64,000 bases of DNA. It comes from CAZSSH01 sp964609825. Its GTDB lineage: Bacteria; Verrucomicrobiota; Lentisphaeria; Victivallales; Victivallaceae. Position numbers and translations under genes: made by a program. Shown piece after piece: positions 43,900 to 51,709 of this stretch. The notes beneath the pieces were generated by a model that ran no database searches, had not been told where the DNA came from, and was given only the letters and a program-made list of their open reading frames with translations. The stretch is from NCBI GenBank assembly GCA_964609825.1, contig CAZSSH010000010.1:186001-250000 (forward strand), in the 5' to 3' direction. The first letter of the stretch is position 1, and every line of letters starts with the position of its first letter.

Positions 43900-43915
43900 T
43901 TATTTTCGAAAATAA
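43900..43915. promoter_or_regulatory. 16-bp LacI-type palindrome downstream of promoter
   Basis: TTATTTTCGAAAATAA is a perfect palindrome with central CG, 12 bp past the -10 box and 21 bp before the isomerase gene. No LacI gene is adjacent; the regulator must be encoded elsewhere. Confidence 0.55.
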
Positions 43916-43936
43916 TATTTCCGGAGACAAACGATA

Positions 43937-44737
43937 ATGAGGTTGGGGATTTCGGTAGTCTGTGTTGCGCCGGTGCTGCAAACGGGGGACATTGAGCTTT
44001 TGTGTCAAAGCAAAATTGAAACGTTTGAGCTTCATCCGGCAATTTTCGGCGTCGGCGGCGAGGCGGTCAAACGGCAGCTCAAAGAGTCGCTGGCAGCGGC
44101 CGGCAAGCGTGCGGCGTCTTATCACATTCCCTTCGGCTGGCAATATGACATCTCGATGGGTGAGGAGGCCAAACGGCAATCGGCGTTGAGTGAGGTGCGC
44201 GGTTTTTTGGCCGAGGCGCAGTATTTCGGATGCTCGACGGTGGTGCTGCATTGCAGCTTTGAGCCGATTCCCGACCGGGAGCGCAAACGGCGGATGATTC
44301 AGCTGCGGACCTCGCTTTTGGAGTTGTCCAAAGACTTGTATGATCGCAATTTAAGCATGGCGCTGGAGCTCTTGCCGCGCAGCTGCATGGGCAACTCGGT
44401 GATGGAGCTTTTGCAGATTTTGGAAAATATGCCTGATTGTTACGGTATCTGCCTGGATGTCAATCACTTTATGGATCAGTACCGCTCGATTCCGGAGAGC
44501 ATTTTGCTTTTGGGGGCGCGGATTTACGCACTGCATATCTCTGACTATGACGGGATTGATGAAAAGCACTGGCTGCCCGGCACCGGGATTATCCAGTGGC
44601 GCGAAGTCATCCGCGCCCTCTGCAAAATTGATTATCCGGGTTCTTTTAATTATGAAATCAACCCGCCCGCCGATACGGTGGCAGGATCAATCCAAATCAT
44701 TGAGCAAAACTACTGTGAGCTTTTTGCGCAAGTTTAA
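43937..44737 (+). CDS. Sugar phosphate isomerase/epimerase (xylose isomerase-like TIM barrel)
   Basis: A 266-residue AP-endonuclease-2/xylose-isomerase-like TIM barrel. Metal-ligand type residues appear at the expected strand ends: Glu in MALELLPRS, Asp/His in GICLDVNHFMDQ, His/Asp in YALHISDYDG with KHWLPGTGIIQW, and Glu in FNYEINPP. It probably interconverts a keto or acidic sugar in the cytoplasm. GGAGA precedes the start. Its 3' end overlaps the convergent beta-helix gene by 4 bp. Confidence 0.82.
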   Translation: MRLGISVVCVAPVLQTGDIELLCQSKIETFELHPAIFGVGGEAVKRQLKESLAAAGKRAASYHIPFGWQYDISMGEEAKRQSALSEVRGFLAEAQYFGCSTVVLHCSFEPIPDRERKRRMIQLRTSLLELSKDLYDRNLSMALELLPRSCMGNSVMELLQILENMPDCYGICLDVNHFMDQYRSIPESILLLGARIYALHISDYDGIDEKHWLPGTGIIQWREVIRALCKIDYPGSFNYEINPPADTVAGSIQIIEQNYCELFAQV

Positions 44738-46059
44738 AACCCCCGGCCGAGTTTCAATCGCGGGCTTTTGCTCATAAAGGGCTGCTGCTTGAGTTCGCCG
44801 TTGTCATATTGCGGCTCTTCGCAGACGGACTCGGCATTGCTCTTGATCTCTTTCACAAACGCGGCGAAATCCGCCTGATTGCCGTTGATTTTGAAATTGC
44901 CGGGATAAAACAGGTTTTTGTCGCCCAAGAGGGCGCTTTGATTGATTACCGCCGCCGGGTTGCCCAAAATCACGCTGCCCATCAAATACAGTTCGCCGCC
45001 GCTCAACAACTCAATCGCATTGCTTTTGACTGAAATCTCGGAGTTAAACATGCATACTTTGGCGCGTTCGGCGACCCGGATGCCAAAATCCCCACCGGAA
45101 ATTTTACAGTTTTTTAGATAAGCGGTCCCGGCGTAGGCGTGGGCTGTTTTATCCGCTCCCAGATATCCCCCGGGGGTACCGCTGTTGATAAAGAGCTGTT
45201 TGACGTTGTCGGTTAAAATACAGTTTACCAGCGTCCGCTGCCCCCCCGAAAAGTGAATGCCGGTCTGGTTGTTGTAAATTTTGACATTATGGTAGCTCGT
45301 CACCGAGGCGTTGATGTCCTCGATCCCGTAACAGTTGCCGTAAAATTCGGCATTGTACACGGCAATTTCGCCGTCCTCATGGATTGAGAAGCCGTCGTCG
45401 CCGTTGTTGCGTCCGACGATGTTTTCGGCAACGAGGTTATAGCAACTGCCGTGAAAGTTGAAGCCGTCATTTTGGTTGTGCTCGGAGATGAGATTGCGGA
45501 CGGTTATATTTTTGGCGTTGATATAAACCACCCCGGAGTCGCGCAAAGAGGCGTTGAGTTCATAATCTTTGATTGTTTTGCCGATGGCGGGGGCAAAGAC
45601 AAAGCCGCTGCCGGTCCAGGCAAATTCGCCGGGTTGGACATTACTTTTATCTTTTGCCTCGGGGAATTGCTGATCGCCAATATATATTTTTGGGTTGAGG
45701 TTGGAGGCTTTTTTGCCGAGCTCGTAATAATATTGACCGTCTTTGAGCTCAAACTTGCTCATGTCGAGTTTGCCGAGGCCGGAAATCACCGCCCCGTTGC
45801 CCTCGACAACGAAGTTTTGACCGTCTTTGCCCAAGTCACTCTTGAGAAACAAACTCTCATAATAAGGTTTGCCGGTGTTGGCGATGATCAGCCGGTCTCC
45901 GGGTTTGGCAACTTTCATCGCCTTGTCAAAGGTGGCGGCGGCGCAGTCGGCGGTGAGGCAGTCATTGGCGTCGCTGCCGGTTTGATTGTTGACAAAAACG
46001 TCAGCGGCAATCAGTGACAGCATGGTGCCGCAGGCAGCATAGATCAGCAACTTTTTCAT
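44734..46059 (-). CDS. Secreted right-handed parallel beta-helix protein
   Basis: A 441-residue protein with signal peptide (MKKLLIYAACGTMLSLIAA). VFVNNQTGSDANDC followed by ATFDKAMKVAKPGDRLII is the usual opening of pectate-lyase-type beta-helices. Repeating coils follow (ITVRNLISEHNQNDGFNFHG, NLVAENIVGRNNGDDGFSIH, HNVKIYNNQTGIHFSGG). Lyase or hydrolase activity on an acidic or galactose-containing polysaccharide is likely. It is the last gene of the GntR-LacI, pilin, beta-helix, beta-helix unit, with an ATGA overlap to the upstream gene. Confidence 0.78.
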   Translation of the reverse strand: MKKLLIYAACGTMLSLIAADVFVNNQTGSDANDCLTADCAAATFDKAMKVAKPGDRLIIANTGKPYYESLFLKSDLGKDGQNFVVEGNGAVISGLGKLDMSKFELKDGQYYYELGKKASNLNPKIYIGDQQFPEAKDKSNVQPGEFAWTGSGFVFAPAIGKTIKDYELNASLRDSGVVYINAKNITVRNLISEHNQNDGFNFHGSCYNLVAENIVGRNNGDDGFSIHEDGEIAVYNAEFYGNCYGIEDINASVTSYHNVKIYNNQTGIHFSGGQRTLVNCILTDNVKQLFINSGTPGGYLGADKTAHAYAGTAYLKNCKISGGDFGIRVAERAKVCMFNSEISVKSNAIELLSGGELYLMGSVILGNPAAVINQSALLGDKNLFYPGNFKINGNQADFAAFVKEIKSNAESVCEEPQYDNGELKQQPFMSKSPRLKLGRGF

Positions 46060-47744
46060 TGATTGCTCTCCAGTTTGACATTGATCGCACTGGGGGTGAC
46101 TTCGATCGGTTTGGCGATGGTGAAGCCGTAATTTTTGCCTGCCTCGGCGACGTTTCCGGTGCAGACATTGCTGATTTTGTTGTCCTTAACAAGAGCTCCG
46201 TCCACCGCATGAAGGACAATTCCGGCGCTCGAGCAACCGTTGATGACATTGTTTTGAATCGTGATATTTTTGTTGCATGAGGAGATTTCATTGGCTCCGT
46301 TTTCCGAGCGCATGATGATCGAAATCGCGCCGGGGGCATAAGAGCCGGGGCTGGTCATGCGTTCATCCTGACCGACGTCTTTGATGAAGTTGTTGCGCAC
46401 AGTGACATTTTCGCACCAGCCGGCCTCACGCCAAAAAGCGTATTCGCCGCCGATGGTAATCGCATTTTGCTTGATGCGCTCAATTTTGTTGTTTTCGATC
46501 ACGCCGTTGGAGGCCATCATGCGGATGGCGCGGGCGCGGTGATCGTGAAAATAGTTGTTCTTGATTGTGTAATTGGCGCCGCAGAGCTCGGGAATGTCGA
46601 TGAATTGGCCGATTTCAAACTGCATCGGGGTTTTGACCGTGATCCGGTAAATCGTCCGGCGGGGGTCTTTCTCGGGGTTGTAATGGGCAAACAAGGCGGA
46701 TGTTTCTTTTTCCGAAACTTCAAACGTCTTATCCATTTTCATCCCGACAAGTTCGGCTTTTTGGAGGACTTTAAAGCAGTCCTTTTGCATCAAGCGCAAA
46801 GTCATGCCCGGCTTGACTACCTCCGGGAAACCCTCCGTGGGATAGGGGCGGAGGACCAGTATGGTTTTATCGTCGATAATTTTGACAATCGGCAGCGCCA
46901 CGCTGTGAAAGTTGACCGAGTCGTCGCCGATGTACGAGAAATCGCAATTGGTGATATCGGGGCCGGTTTCGCAATAAGCATAGTTGATCCCGTCCGCCAC
47001 CCCCGACAACAACCGCGGCTCGGTGGCTCCGGCGGGAGTGTTGCCGCGTTTGATCGTGACATGGTCAAAGCGGTGTTTGCCGGTGGTGAAGCGGCCCAAA
47101 ATAGTGAGGCCGCCCGCGGTATAAATGGTGACGTTACTCATGGTCAAATCTTTGGTCCCCTTGATTTCAAAACCGGATTTGGTGCGCCAGTCAAAGGCGA
47201 CTAGGTCGCCCGCTTCAATAGAGTTGCTGTTGGGTGTCGAAAGCTTGACCAGATATTCGCCGGGGTTGCCGGTCGCTTTGGCGCTGCAGCCAAAGAAATC
47301 CTTGGCTCCCACTTTCCAGTTGCGCGTCACCGGGTCAAAGGTGTGGCAATTGAGCCGGTTGAGCCGTTTGGGCTCCGGGTAGCCGTCGTGAAGCTTGACG
47401 GTGATTTCGTTGGTTTTGTCGTTGTACGACAGGACTTTCCCTTGCGTAAACGGCAGGGGATCAAAGTCGACCGAAAGGTTTTTGAGGGTGATATTGTCAC
47501 ACTTTTCGATCAAAAAACCGATGGTGTCTTTGGTAAAAATAACTTCGGAGTTGTTAAAATCAATGATTAGGTTTTTGAGGTTGACAAGCTCAAACATTTT
47601 ATCAAAGCGGTAAATCCCGCGCTCGATGACGACCTCTTTTTGGTCGTTTTTGACGGCATTGGCAATTTGCTCGGGAAGTTCGGCCGCAGTTGAAGCTCCC
47701 AATGAAACAATCAGGGCGGCGGCAATTTGGAAAATTTTGGTCAT
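46056..47744 (-). CDS. Secreted parallel beta-helix enzyme, GH110-like
   Basis: A 562-residue exported protein (MTKIFQIAAALIVSLGASTAA). The motifs LSVDFDPLPFTQGKVL, GVADGINYAYCETGPDITNC and DFSYIGDDSVNFHS recall GH110 alpha-1,3-galactosidases and related beta-helix enzymes; the acidic pair in GDD is a likely catalytic site. Later coils (NYFHDHRARAIRMMASNG, NAITIGGEYAFWREAGWCEN) complete the helix. GAGGGA precedes ATG 47744. It lies 20 bp after the pseudopilin gene and overlaps the next beta-helix gene by 4 bp. GH110 assignment is moderate. Confidence 0.75.
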   Translation of the reverse strand: MTKIFQIAAALIVSLGASTAAELPEQIANAVKNDQKEVVIERGIYRFDKMFELVNLKNLIIDFNNSEVIFTKDTIGFLIEKCDNITLKNLSVDFDPLPFTQGKVLSYNDKTNEITVKLHDGYPEPKRLNRLNCHTFDPVTRNWKVGAKDFFGCSAKATGNPGEYLVKLSTPNSNSIEAGDLVAFDWRTKSGFEIKGTKDLTMSNVTIYTAGGLTILGRFTTGKHRFDHVTIKRGNTPAGATEPRLLSGVADGINYAYCETGPDITNCDFSYIGDDSVNFHSVALPIVKIIDDKTILVLRPYPTEGFPEVVKPGMTLRLMQKDCFKVLQKAELVGMKMDKTFEVSEKETSALFAHYNPEKDPRRTIYRITVKTPMQFEIGQFIDIPELCGANYTIKNNYFHDHRARAIRMMASNGVIENNKIERIKQNAITIGGEYAFWREAGWCENVTVRNNFIKDVGQDERMTSPGSYAPGAISIIMRSENGANEISSCNKNITIQNNVINGCSSAGIVLHAVDGALVKDNKISNVCTGNVAEAGKNYGFTIAKPIEVTPSAINVKLESNQ

Positions 47745-47764
47745 GATGATCCCTCGGTCAATCT

Positions 47765-48595
47765 TTAGTACTTATAATCGGGGTGGAAATACTTGTTGGT
47801 CTGATTGTTGCCCCACGGGGAGGGCAGATTGTTGTTGGGCTGGGCCGAGCCTTGATAATAGACGGCGGCGTTGACCTTTTTTACCACATGTCCGTCAACA
47901 AACGATACCACGCCTGAGTCGCCGTTGTGCACGGTGTCGATCCGGTAGTTGTGAGTGCCGTCAAGTCCGCTGCCCTTGGAGCGGCTGAGCTCCAAGGCTC
48001 CGCATTTTTGGTTTTCGCTGCCATAGGGCTGGTATCCGAGAGCGCTCGCGTAGATAAAGGCGTCGCCCAATAAAATCGTGTTGGACGCCGAGCGGGTGCG
48101 GGTAATTTTGTAAATGCCGCTGGCCTCAATCAAATCTTTGTTGTCCGGGTAAAGGTAATACTGATTGCCGCCGCCGCGGTCGCCGATAAAGTAGCGGTTG
48201 AGCCCATATTGCGCAGCGCCCCAGGTATTGCCGTCATTGTCGACCACCGCCGGGTCTCCCAACAACTCGTTGGCGCGGTAATAGGTGGTGCGCGAGGGGC
48301 AGACAAAGATTTTGCAGCCGGTTTTGTTTAAAAAACCCGTCCGGTACAACGTGCGAGGCCAATAGTGGGCAAGATTGCTGCCGTTGACCATCATTCGCTG
48401 GTTGGTCGGAGCCCAGCCCTGATAGGATTGCTCGTAAGTGGCGATGATCATCGTGAGTTGCTTGGCCTGATTGATGCATTGGGCGGCGCGGGCGCTGTCA
48501 CGCGCCTGATTCAAGGCCGGGAGCAGCATGGAGGCGAGGATGGCGATGATGGCAATAACGACCAAGAGCTCGATCAGTGTGAACAGTTTTTTCAT
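47765..48595 (-). CDS. Pseudopilin-like protein with DGH motif
   Basis: A 276-residue protein: MKKLFTLIELLVVIAIIAILA, with a leader of only 4 residues before the Phe, is a minimal prepilin signal. The C-terminal domain holds HNGDSGVVSFVDGH (His 11 residues before the Asp). AGGAG precedes ATG 48595. It lies 14 bp after the GntR-LacI gene and 20 bp before the GH110-like gene, hence in their operon. Same type as the pilins at 1219, 12907 and 51008, but the globular part differs strongly, which argues for different partners. Confidence 0.9.
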   Translation of the reverse strand: MKKLFTLIELLVVIAIIAILASMLLPALNQARDSARAAQCINQAKQLTMIIATYEQSYQGWAPTNQRMMVNGSNLAHYWPRTLYRTGFLNKTGCKIFVCPSRTTYYRANELLGDPAVVDNDGNTWGAAQYGLNRYFIGDRGGGNQYYLYPDNKDLIEASGIYKITRTRSASNTILLGDAFIYASALGYQPYGSENQKCGALELSRSKGSGLDGTHNYRIDTVHNGDSGVVSFVDGHVVKKVNAAVYYQGSAQPNNNLPSPWGNNQTNKYFHPDYKY

Positions 48596-48609
48596 TTGGC
48601 ACTCCTTTT

Positions 48610-49743
48610 TTACGGTTTGATTATGATTAATTCGGGATCGATCAATTTTAATATGGGCTCAGGTCCCAATTTGCCGTTAACGCGTTCAAACAAGGTGTTG
48701 ACCATGGCGCGGCCAAGTTCGTCATTGTGTTTGTCAATGGTTGCCAGAGGCATGGTATTCTCAAATTTTTCCCACGGGTTGTACATGTATTTGTTGTCAT
48801 AACCCATAAAAAAGATGTCTTTGCCGGGAGTTTTGCCCAGCTTGCGGCAGGCGGCGGCGACGATGGACACCTCCCAGTCGCTGTTGGCAAAAATGCACTC
48901 GGCCTCGCCGTGCTGGCGGAAATAATCGTAGAGAAACCCCAAATTAAGCATAACCGCCTGATGAAAATGGTACTCGCTGTAGTTGTACTCTTTTTTCATC
49001 GGCCGCCCGACGATGGGCGGCATGGGAGTCAAGCCAGCTTCCAGCATCGCCTGCCGGTAACCTTGATGGCGGAAATTATACCAGTACTCCTGCGTATTAT
49101 CGGGATAAAAACAGAGGATTTTTTTGAAATTGCCATCGATGGCAAATTTGGTCAAAAGATAATTGCCCAACGTTTGATCGGACACCACCCGGTCGTAATT
49201 GGTATAACGCGAGTCGGTGTACTCAAGCACCGCCGGGATGCCGCGGCCGGTCAAGTATTTAAGAATATCCGGTCCGACGGCGGATTGCAAAATTTCTTGT
49301 GAAACCAATGCTCCCTCCGGGCGCAGATTGGTCAATAAATCAAGCTCGGAGTGATCGAGTTTGTCAAAATTGACACTGATCACATGCTTTTTGAGCTCGG
49401 CCAAACGATCCATCACGCCGGCTTGGATGGCGAGCAAAAAACCGGTGTTTTTAAATTTTTCAACATTTTCGGCCGCACCCAAAAAGAGCACCAGATTATT
49501 CATTCTGCCGGTGGTAACCCCGCGGTTGGCCACATATCTCCGGCGGTTTCGCCGCTCCAAAACACCCTCGTTTTCCAGCTCATCCATTGCCGTACGCACA
49601 GTGCCGCGCGAGATATTGAGCTCCTCGGCAAGCAAATTTTCGGCCGGCACGAGACTGCCTGATTGGAGACTGCCGTCAGTGATCCAACCGCGGATGGAGT
49701 TCTTAACCGTCTCCCTCGGAGAGACAAGATTCGTTTTATCCAT
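48610..49743 (-). CDS. GntR-LacI chimeric transcriptional regulator
   Basis: A 377-residue protein. Residues ~8-75 are a GntR winged helix (VKNSIRGWITDGSLQSGSLV, LAEELNISRGTVRTAMDEL, RRRYVANRG). The sensor domain is LacI/GalR-like (GTPGKDIFFMGYDNK segment near the end). Start ATG 49743 is chosen over the longer frame to 49785, which runs through the operator. It is the first gene of a unit with a pilin and two beta-helix proteins and is divergent from a second GntR-LacI gene at 49932. Confidence 0.88.
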   Translation of the reverse strand: MDKTNLVSPRETVKNSIRGWITDGSLQSGSLVPAENLLAEELNISRGTVRTAMDELENEGVLERRNRRRYVANRGVTTGRMNNLVLFLGAAENVEKFKNTGFLLAIQAGVMDRLAELKKHVISVNFDKLDHSELDLLTNLRPEGALVSQEILQSAVGPDILKYLTGRGIPAVLEYTDSRYTNYDRVVSDQTLGNYLLTKFAIDGNFKKILCFYPDNTQEYWYNFRHQGYRQAMLEAGLTPMPPIVGRPMKKEYNYSEYHFHQAVMLNLGFLYDYFRQHGEAECIFANSDWEVSIVAAACRKLGKTPGKDIFFMGYDNKYMYNPWEKFENTMPLATIDKHNDELGRAMVNTLFERVNGKLGPEPILKLIDPELIIIKP

Positions 49744-49754
49744 ATAACACCAGA

Positions 49755-49815
49755 ATTGTATAATTGTTGTACAATGATTATACAATCAATATACAATCAA
49801 TTATGGCAATGTCAA
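49755..49815 (-). promoter_or_regulatory. Promoter and dyad operator of the 49743 regulator
   Basis: Minus strand: TTGACA (49810-49815), 16 bp, TATATT (49788-49793). Directly downstream a 32-bp dyad (49755-49786) has arms ATTGTATAAT and ATTATACAAT and a central TTGTACAA, all on one axis at 49770/49771. A further TATACAAT lies at 49790-49797 over the -10 box. TTGTACAA resembles AraR-type half-site pairs, which suggests autoregulation. Confidence 0.75.
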
Positions 49816-49865
49816 ATCACTTTTATAAAAATTTAAAAAAAAATTGTATTTTATCTGAAATACAC

Positions 49866-49930
49866 TTGTTTTTTTATTTTGTTTGTAGTATAATACTTGT
49901 ATCTTAAATTTTAAAAAACAAAATACAAGT
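49866..49930 (+). promoter_or_regulatory. Promoter and operator of the 49932 regulator
   Basis: TTGTTT (49866-49871), 17 bp, TATAAT (49889-49894). ACTTGTAT (49895-49902) and its inverse ATACAAGT (49923-49930) follow, 28 bp apart; the second ends two bases before the ATG. Another ACTTGT overlaps the -35 box. These half-sites differ from those of the divergent regulator (ATTGTATA), so each protein probably has its own sites. Confidence 0.7.
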
Positions 49931-49931
49931 T

Positions 49932-51011
49932 ATGGCAAAAGACAAAATTTACGAAAAGATTGCATCTTATTTAAAGCAATCGATCCAAAACGGCGAACTC
50001 AAGCTCGGCGAGGCGATTTACTCGGAGAATTTATTGTGCGAGAAATTCGGTGTTTCGCGCACCAGTGTCCGCAAAGCTTTGCGGATGATGATTGAGCAAA
50101 ATTTGCTGGTAAGCGTACAGGGCAAAGGCACCTTTGTCAAGGGCGCCGGGCAAGGGAGTATTTATGAAACCATTTGTCTTGTCAACCATTGGTCGCGGGC
50201 GTTGCGTTATGACGCGTTTGACACTTATTTAAGAGACATCATCGTCGGGGTGGAGCGTGCAGTGCGCAATGCCGATTTCAATTTTCAGGTGTACTCGGGT
50301 GTCATCAACCGCCCGGAGGAGATCGCTCAAAAAATGCGCAAAATCAAGGCCGACGGCCTGGTGATTGACGGCCAATATTTGTGTCACATGACCGGTTTAG
50401 ACGCCTTTGCCGAGATCGCTCCCAACTTGATCGTGGCTGACGGCAACCCGGAGGAGACGGATTTGCCGGTGGTGATTTCAGATGCGCGTCCGGGGTTTGT
50501 TTCGTTGCTCCGGTCGGCCGCCAAACGGCCGGGGCCGATCATTTTTTTGTATCACGATCACCATACGTTGAACCGCTGGCGGCTGCATTGTTTTAAACAG
50601 GCGCTTGATGAGCTGGGGATGAGTGCGCGATTCATTAATTACGGGGCCGATATCACGATTGACACCTTTTCAAACGTTGACCATTATCCGTTGGTTTATC
50701 AAAGTTTGCAATCCTTTGCCGTCGGCAAAAATCGCGGCGGGACCATTATCAGTGTCTGTGATCATACTGCCGTCAAAGCGGTGCGGGTTTTGGAGCAGCA
50801 AGGGTGGCAAGTACCTAAAGACTTCGCGGTAAGCGGCTTCGCCGGGTTTGCTCTATCCACTTTGGTCAATCCGCCGCTGACCACCGTCCGCATCGACAGC
50901 GCCCAAATTGGCGATCTGGCGGTCAGGTGTCTGTTAGACAAAATTGAGGGAAAAAGTATTGAGAGAGTTAATATCATTGAAACCGATTTGATCGAAAGGG
51001 AAAGCTTATGA
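49932..51011 (+). CDS. GntR-LacI chimeric transcriptional regulator
   Basis: A 359-residue protein with GntR winged helix at 4-72 (IYEKIASYLKQSIQNGELKL, LCEKFGVSRTSVRKALRMM, GKGTFVKGAG) and a LacI/GalR-type sensor (FAVSGFAGFALSTLVNPPLTTV near the end, in two pieces FAVSGFAGFALS and NPPLTTV). The ribosome site is masked by an operator half-site. Its stop overlaps the start of the pseudopilin gene by 4 bp, and that gene overlaps the large polysaccharide enzyme gene in the same way, making a tight three-gene operon. Confidence 0.9.
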   Translation: MAKDKIYEKIASYLKQSIQNGELKLGEAIYSENLLCEKFGVSRTSVRKALRMMIEQNLLVSVQGKGTFVKGAGQGSIYETICLVNHWSRALRYDAFDTYLRDIIVGVERAVRNADFNFQVYSGVINRPEEIAQKMRKIKADGLVIDGQYLCHMTGLDAFAEIAPNLIVADGNPEETDLPVVISDARPGFVSLLRSAAKRPGPIIFLYHDHHTLNRWRLHCFKQALDELGMSARFINYGADITIDTFSNVDHYPLVYQSLQSFAVGKNRGGTIISVCDHTAVKAVRVLEQQGWQVPKDFAVSGFAGFALSTLVNPPLTTVRIDSAQIGDLAVRCLLDKIEGKSIERVNIIETDLIERESL

Positions 51012-51709
51012 AATCATCCAAGTTGCTTTTAAATCAACCCCGGCCGCTTTTTACATTGATTGAGTTATTGGTGGTGATTGCCATCATTGCCATTTTGGCC
51101 GGGATGCTGCTTCCGGCACTGAGCCGGGCGCGTGATACCGCCAAAACCACGGCCTGCAAGAGCAATTTGCGGCAGCTGGGGGTGATCTGTGCGCATTACG
51201 CCGATGCCTACGGCGGCTGGATGTTCGGCTATATGAATCCCTCCGGCCGGGTGTGGGTCAAGAGCAACGGCGATATCTTCTCATCCAATTTGATCTCGCA
51301 AAAACGCGAGGGCAAACTGGCGACGTGTCCGGCCGATGTCGAACCTTATTTGCAGGATGCCAGCAGCATCCCCGCCAGCTATGGGATGTCGGCTCTGACA
51401 CCGACTTATAAAAAGATCAACCAAATCCGCCGGGCGAGTAAATTAATGTTGATGATCGATACCGCCAATGCCAATTTGGGCGACACTTTGCCGCTGCGGA
51501 TCGATCCGGGCAACACCGCTCACCGTGCTCACATCTATGCCGCAGCGGACAAACGCCACAATAATGTGGTTAATGTATTGTACTATGACAGCCATATCGG
51601 CGACCTCAAAAATCCCAACGCATCGCTTCCCTTGTACAACATCTCAATGTTGGCCGCCGACCGTCCCTACAAAAATGATCCCTTCTGGGCTTGGTTGTCA
51701 GTATTATGA
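51008..51709 (+). CDS. Pseudopilin-like protein with H-X9-D motif
   Basis: A 233-residue protein. The leader MKSSKLLLNQPRPL precedes FTLIELLVVIAIIAILAGM; Glu+5 present. The C-terminal motif is HNNVVNVLYYDSH, so H-X9-D with Ser instead of Gly. Overlaps of 4 bp with the regulator upstream and the 1228-residue enzyme downstream show fixed co-expression with both. Role as in the other pilins of this window. Confidence 0.9.
   Translation: MKSSKLLLNQPRPLFTLIELLVVIAIIAILAGMLLPALSRARDTAKTTACKSNLRQLGVICAHYADAYGGWMFGYMNPSGRVWVKSNGDIFSSNLISQKREGKLATCPADVEPYLQDASSIPASYGMSALTPTYKKINQIRRASKLMLMIDTANANLGDTLPLRIDPGNTAHRAHIYAAADKRHNNVVNVLYYDSHIGDLKNPNASLPLYNISMLAADRPYKNDPFWAWLSVL

Noticed and set aside
1219..51709. 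Repeated pilin N-terminal coding sequence as a mobile or recombination repeat
   Set aside because: Identity is limited to the conserved helix codons and varies at the DNA level; protein constraint explains it.
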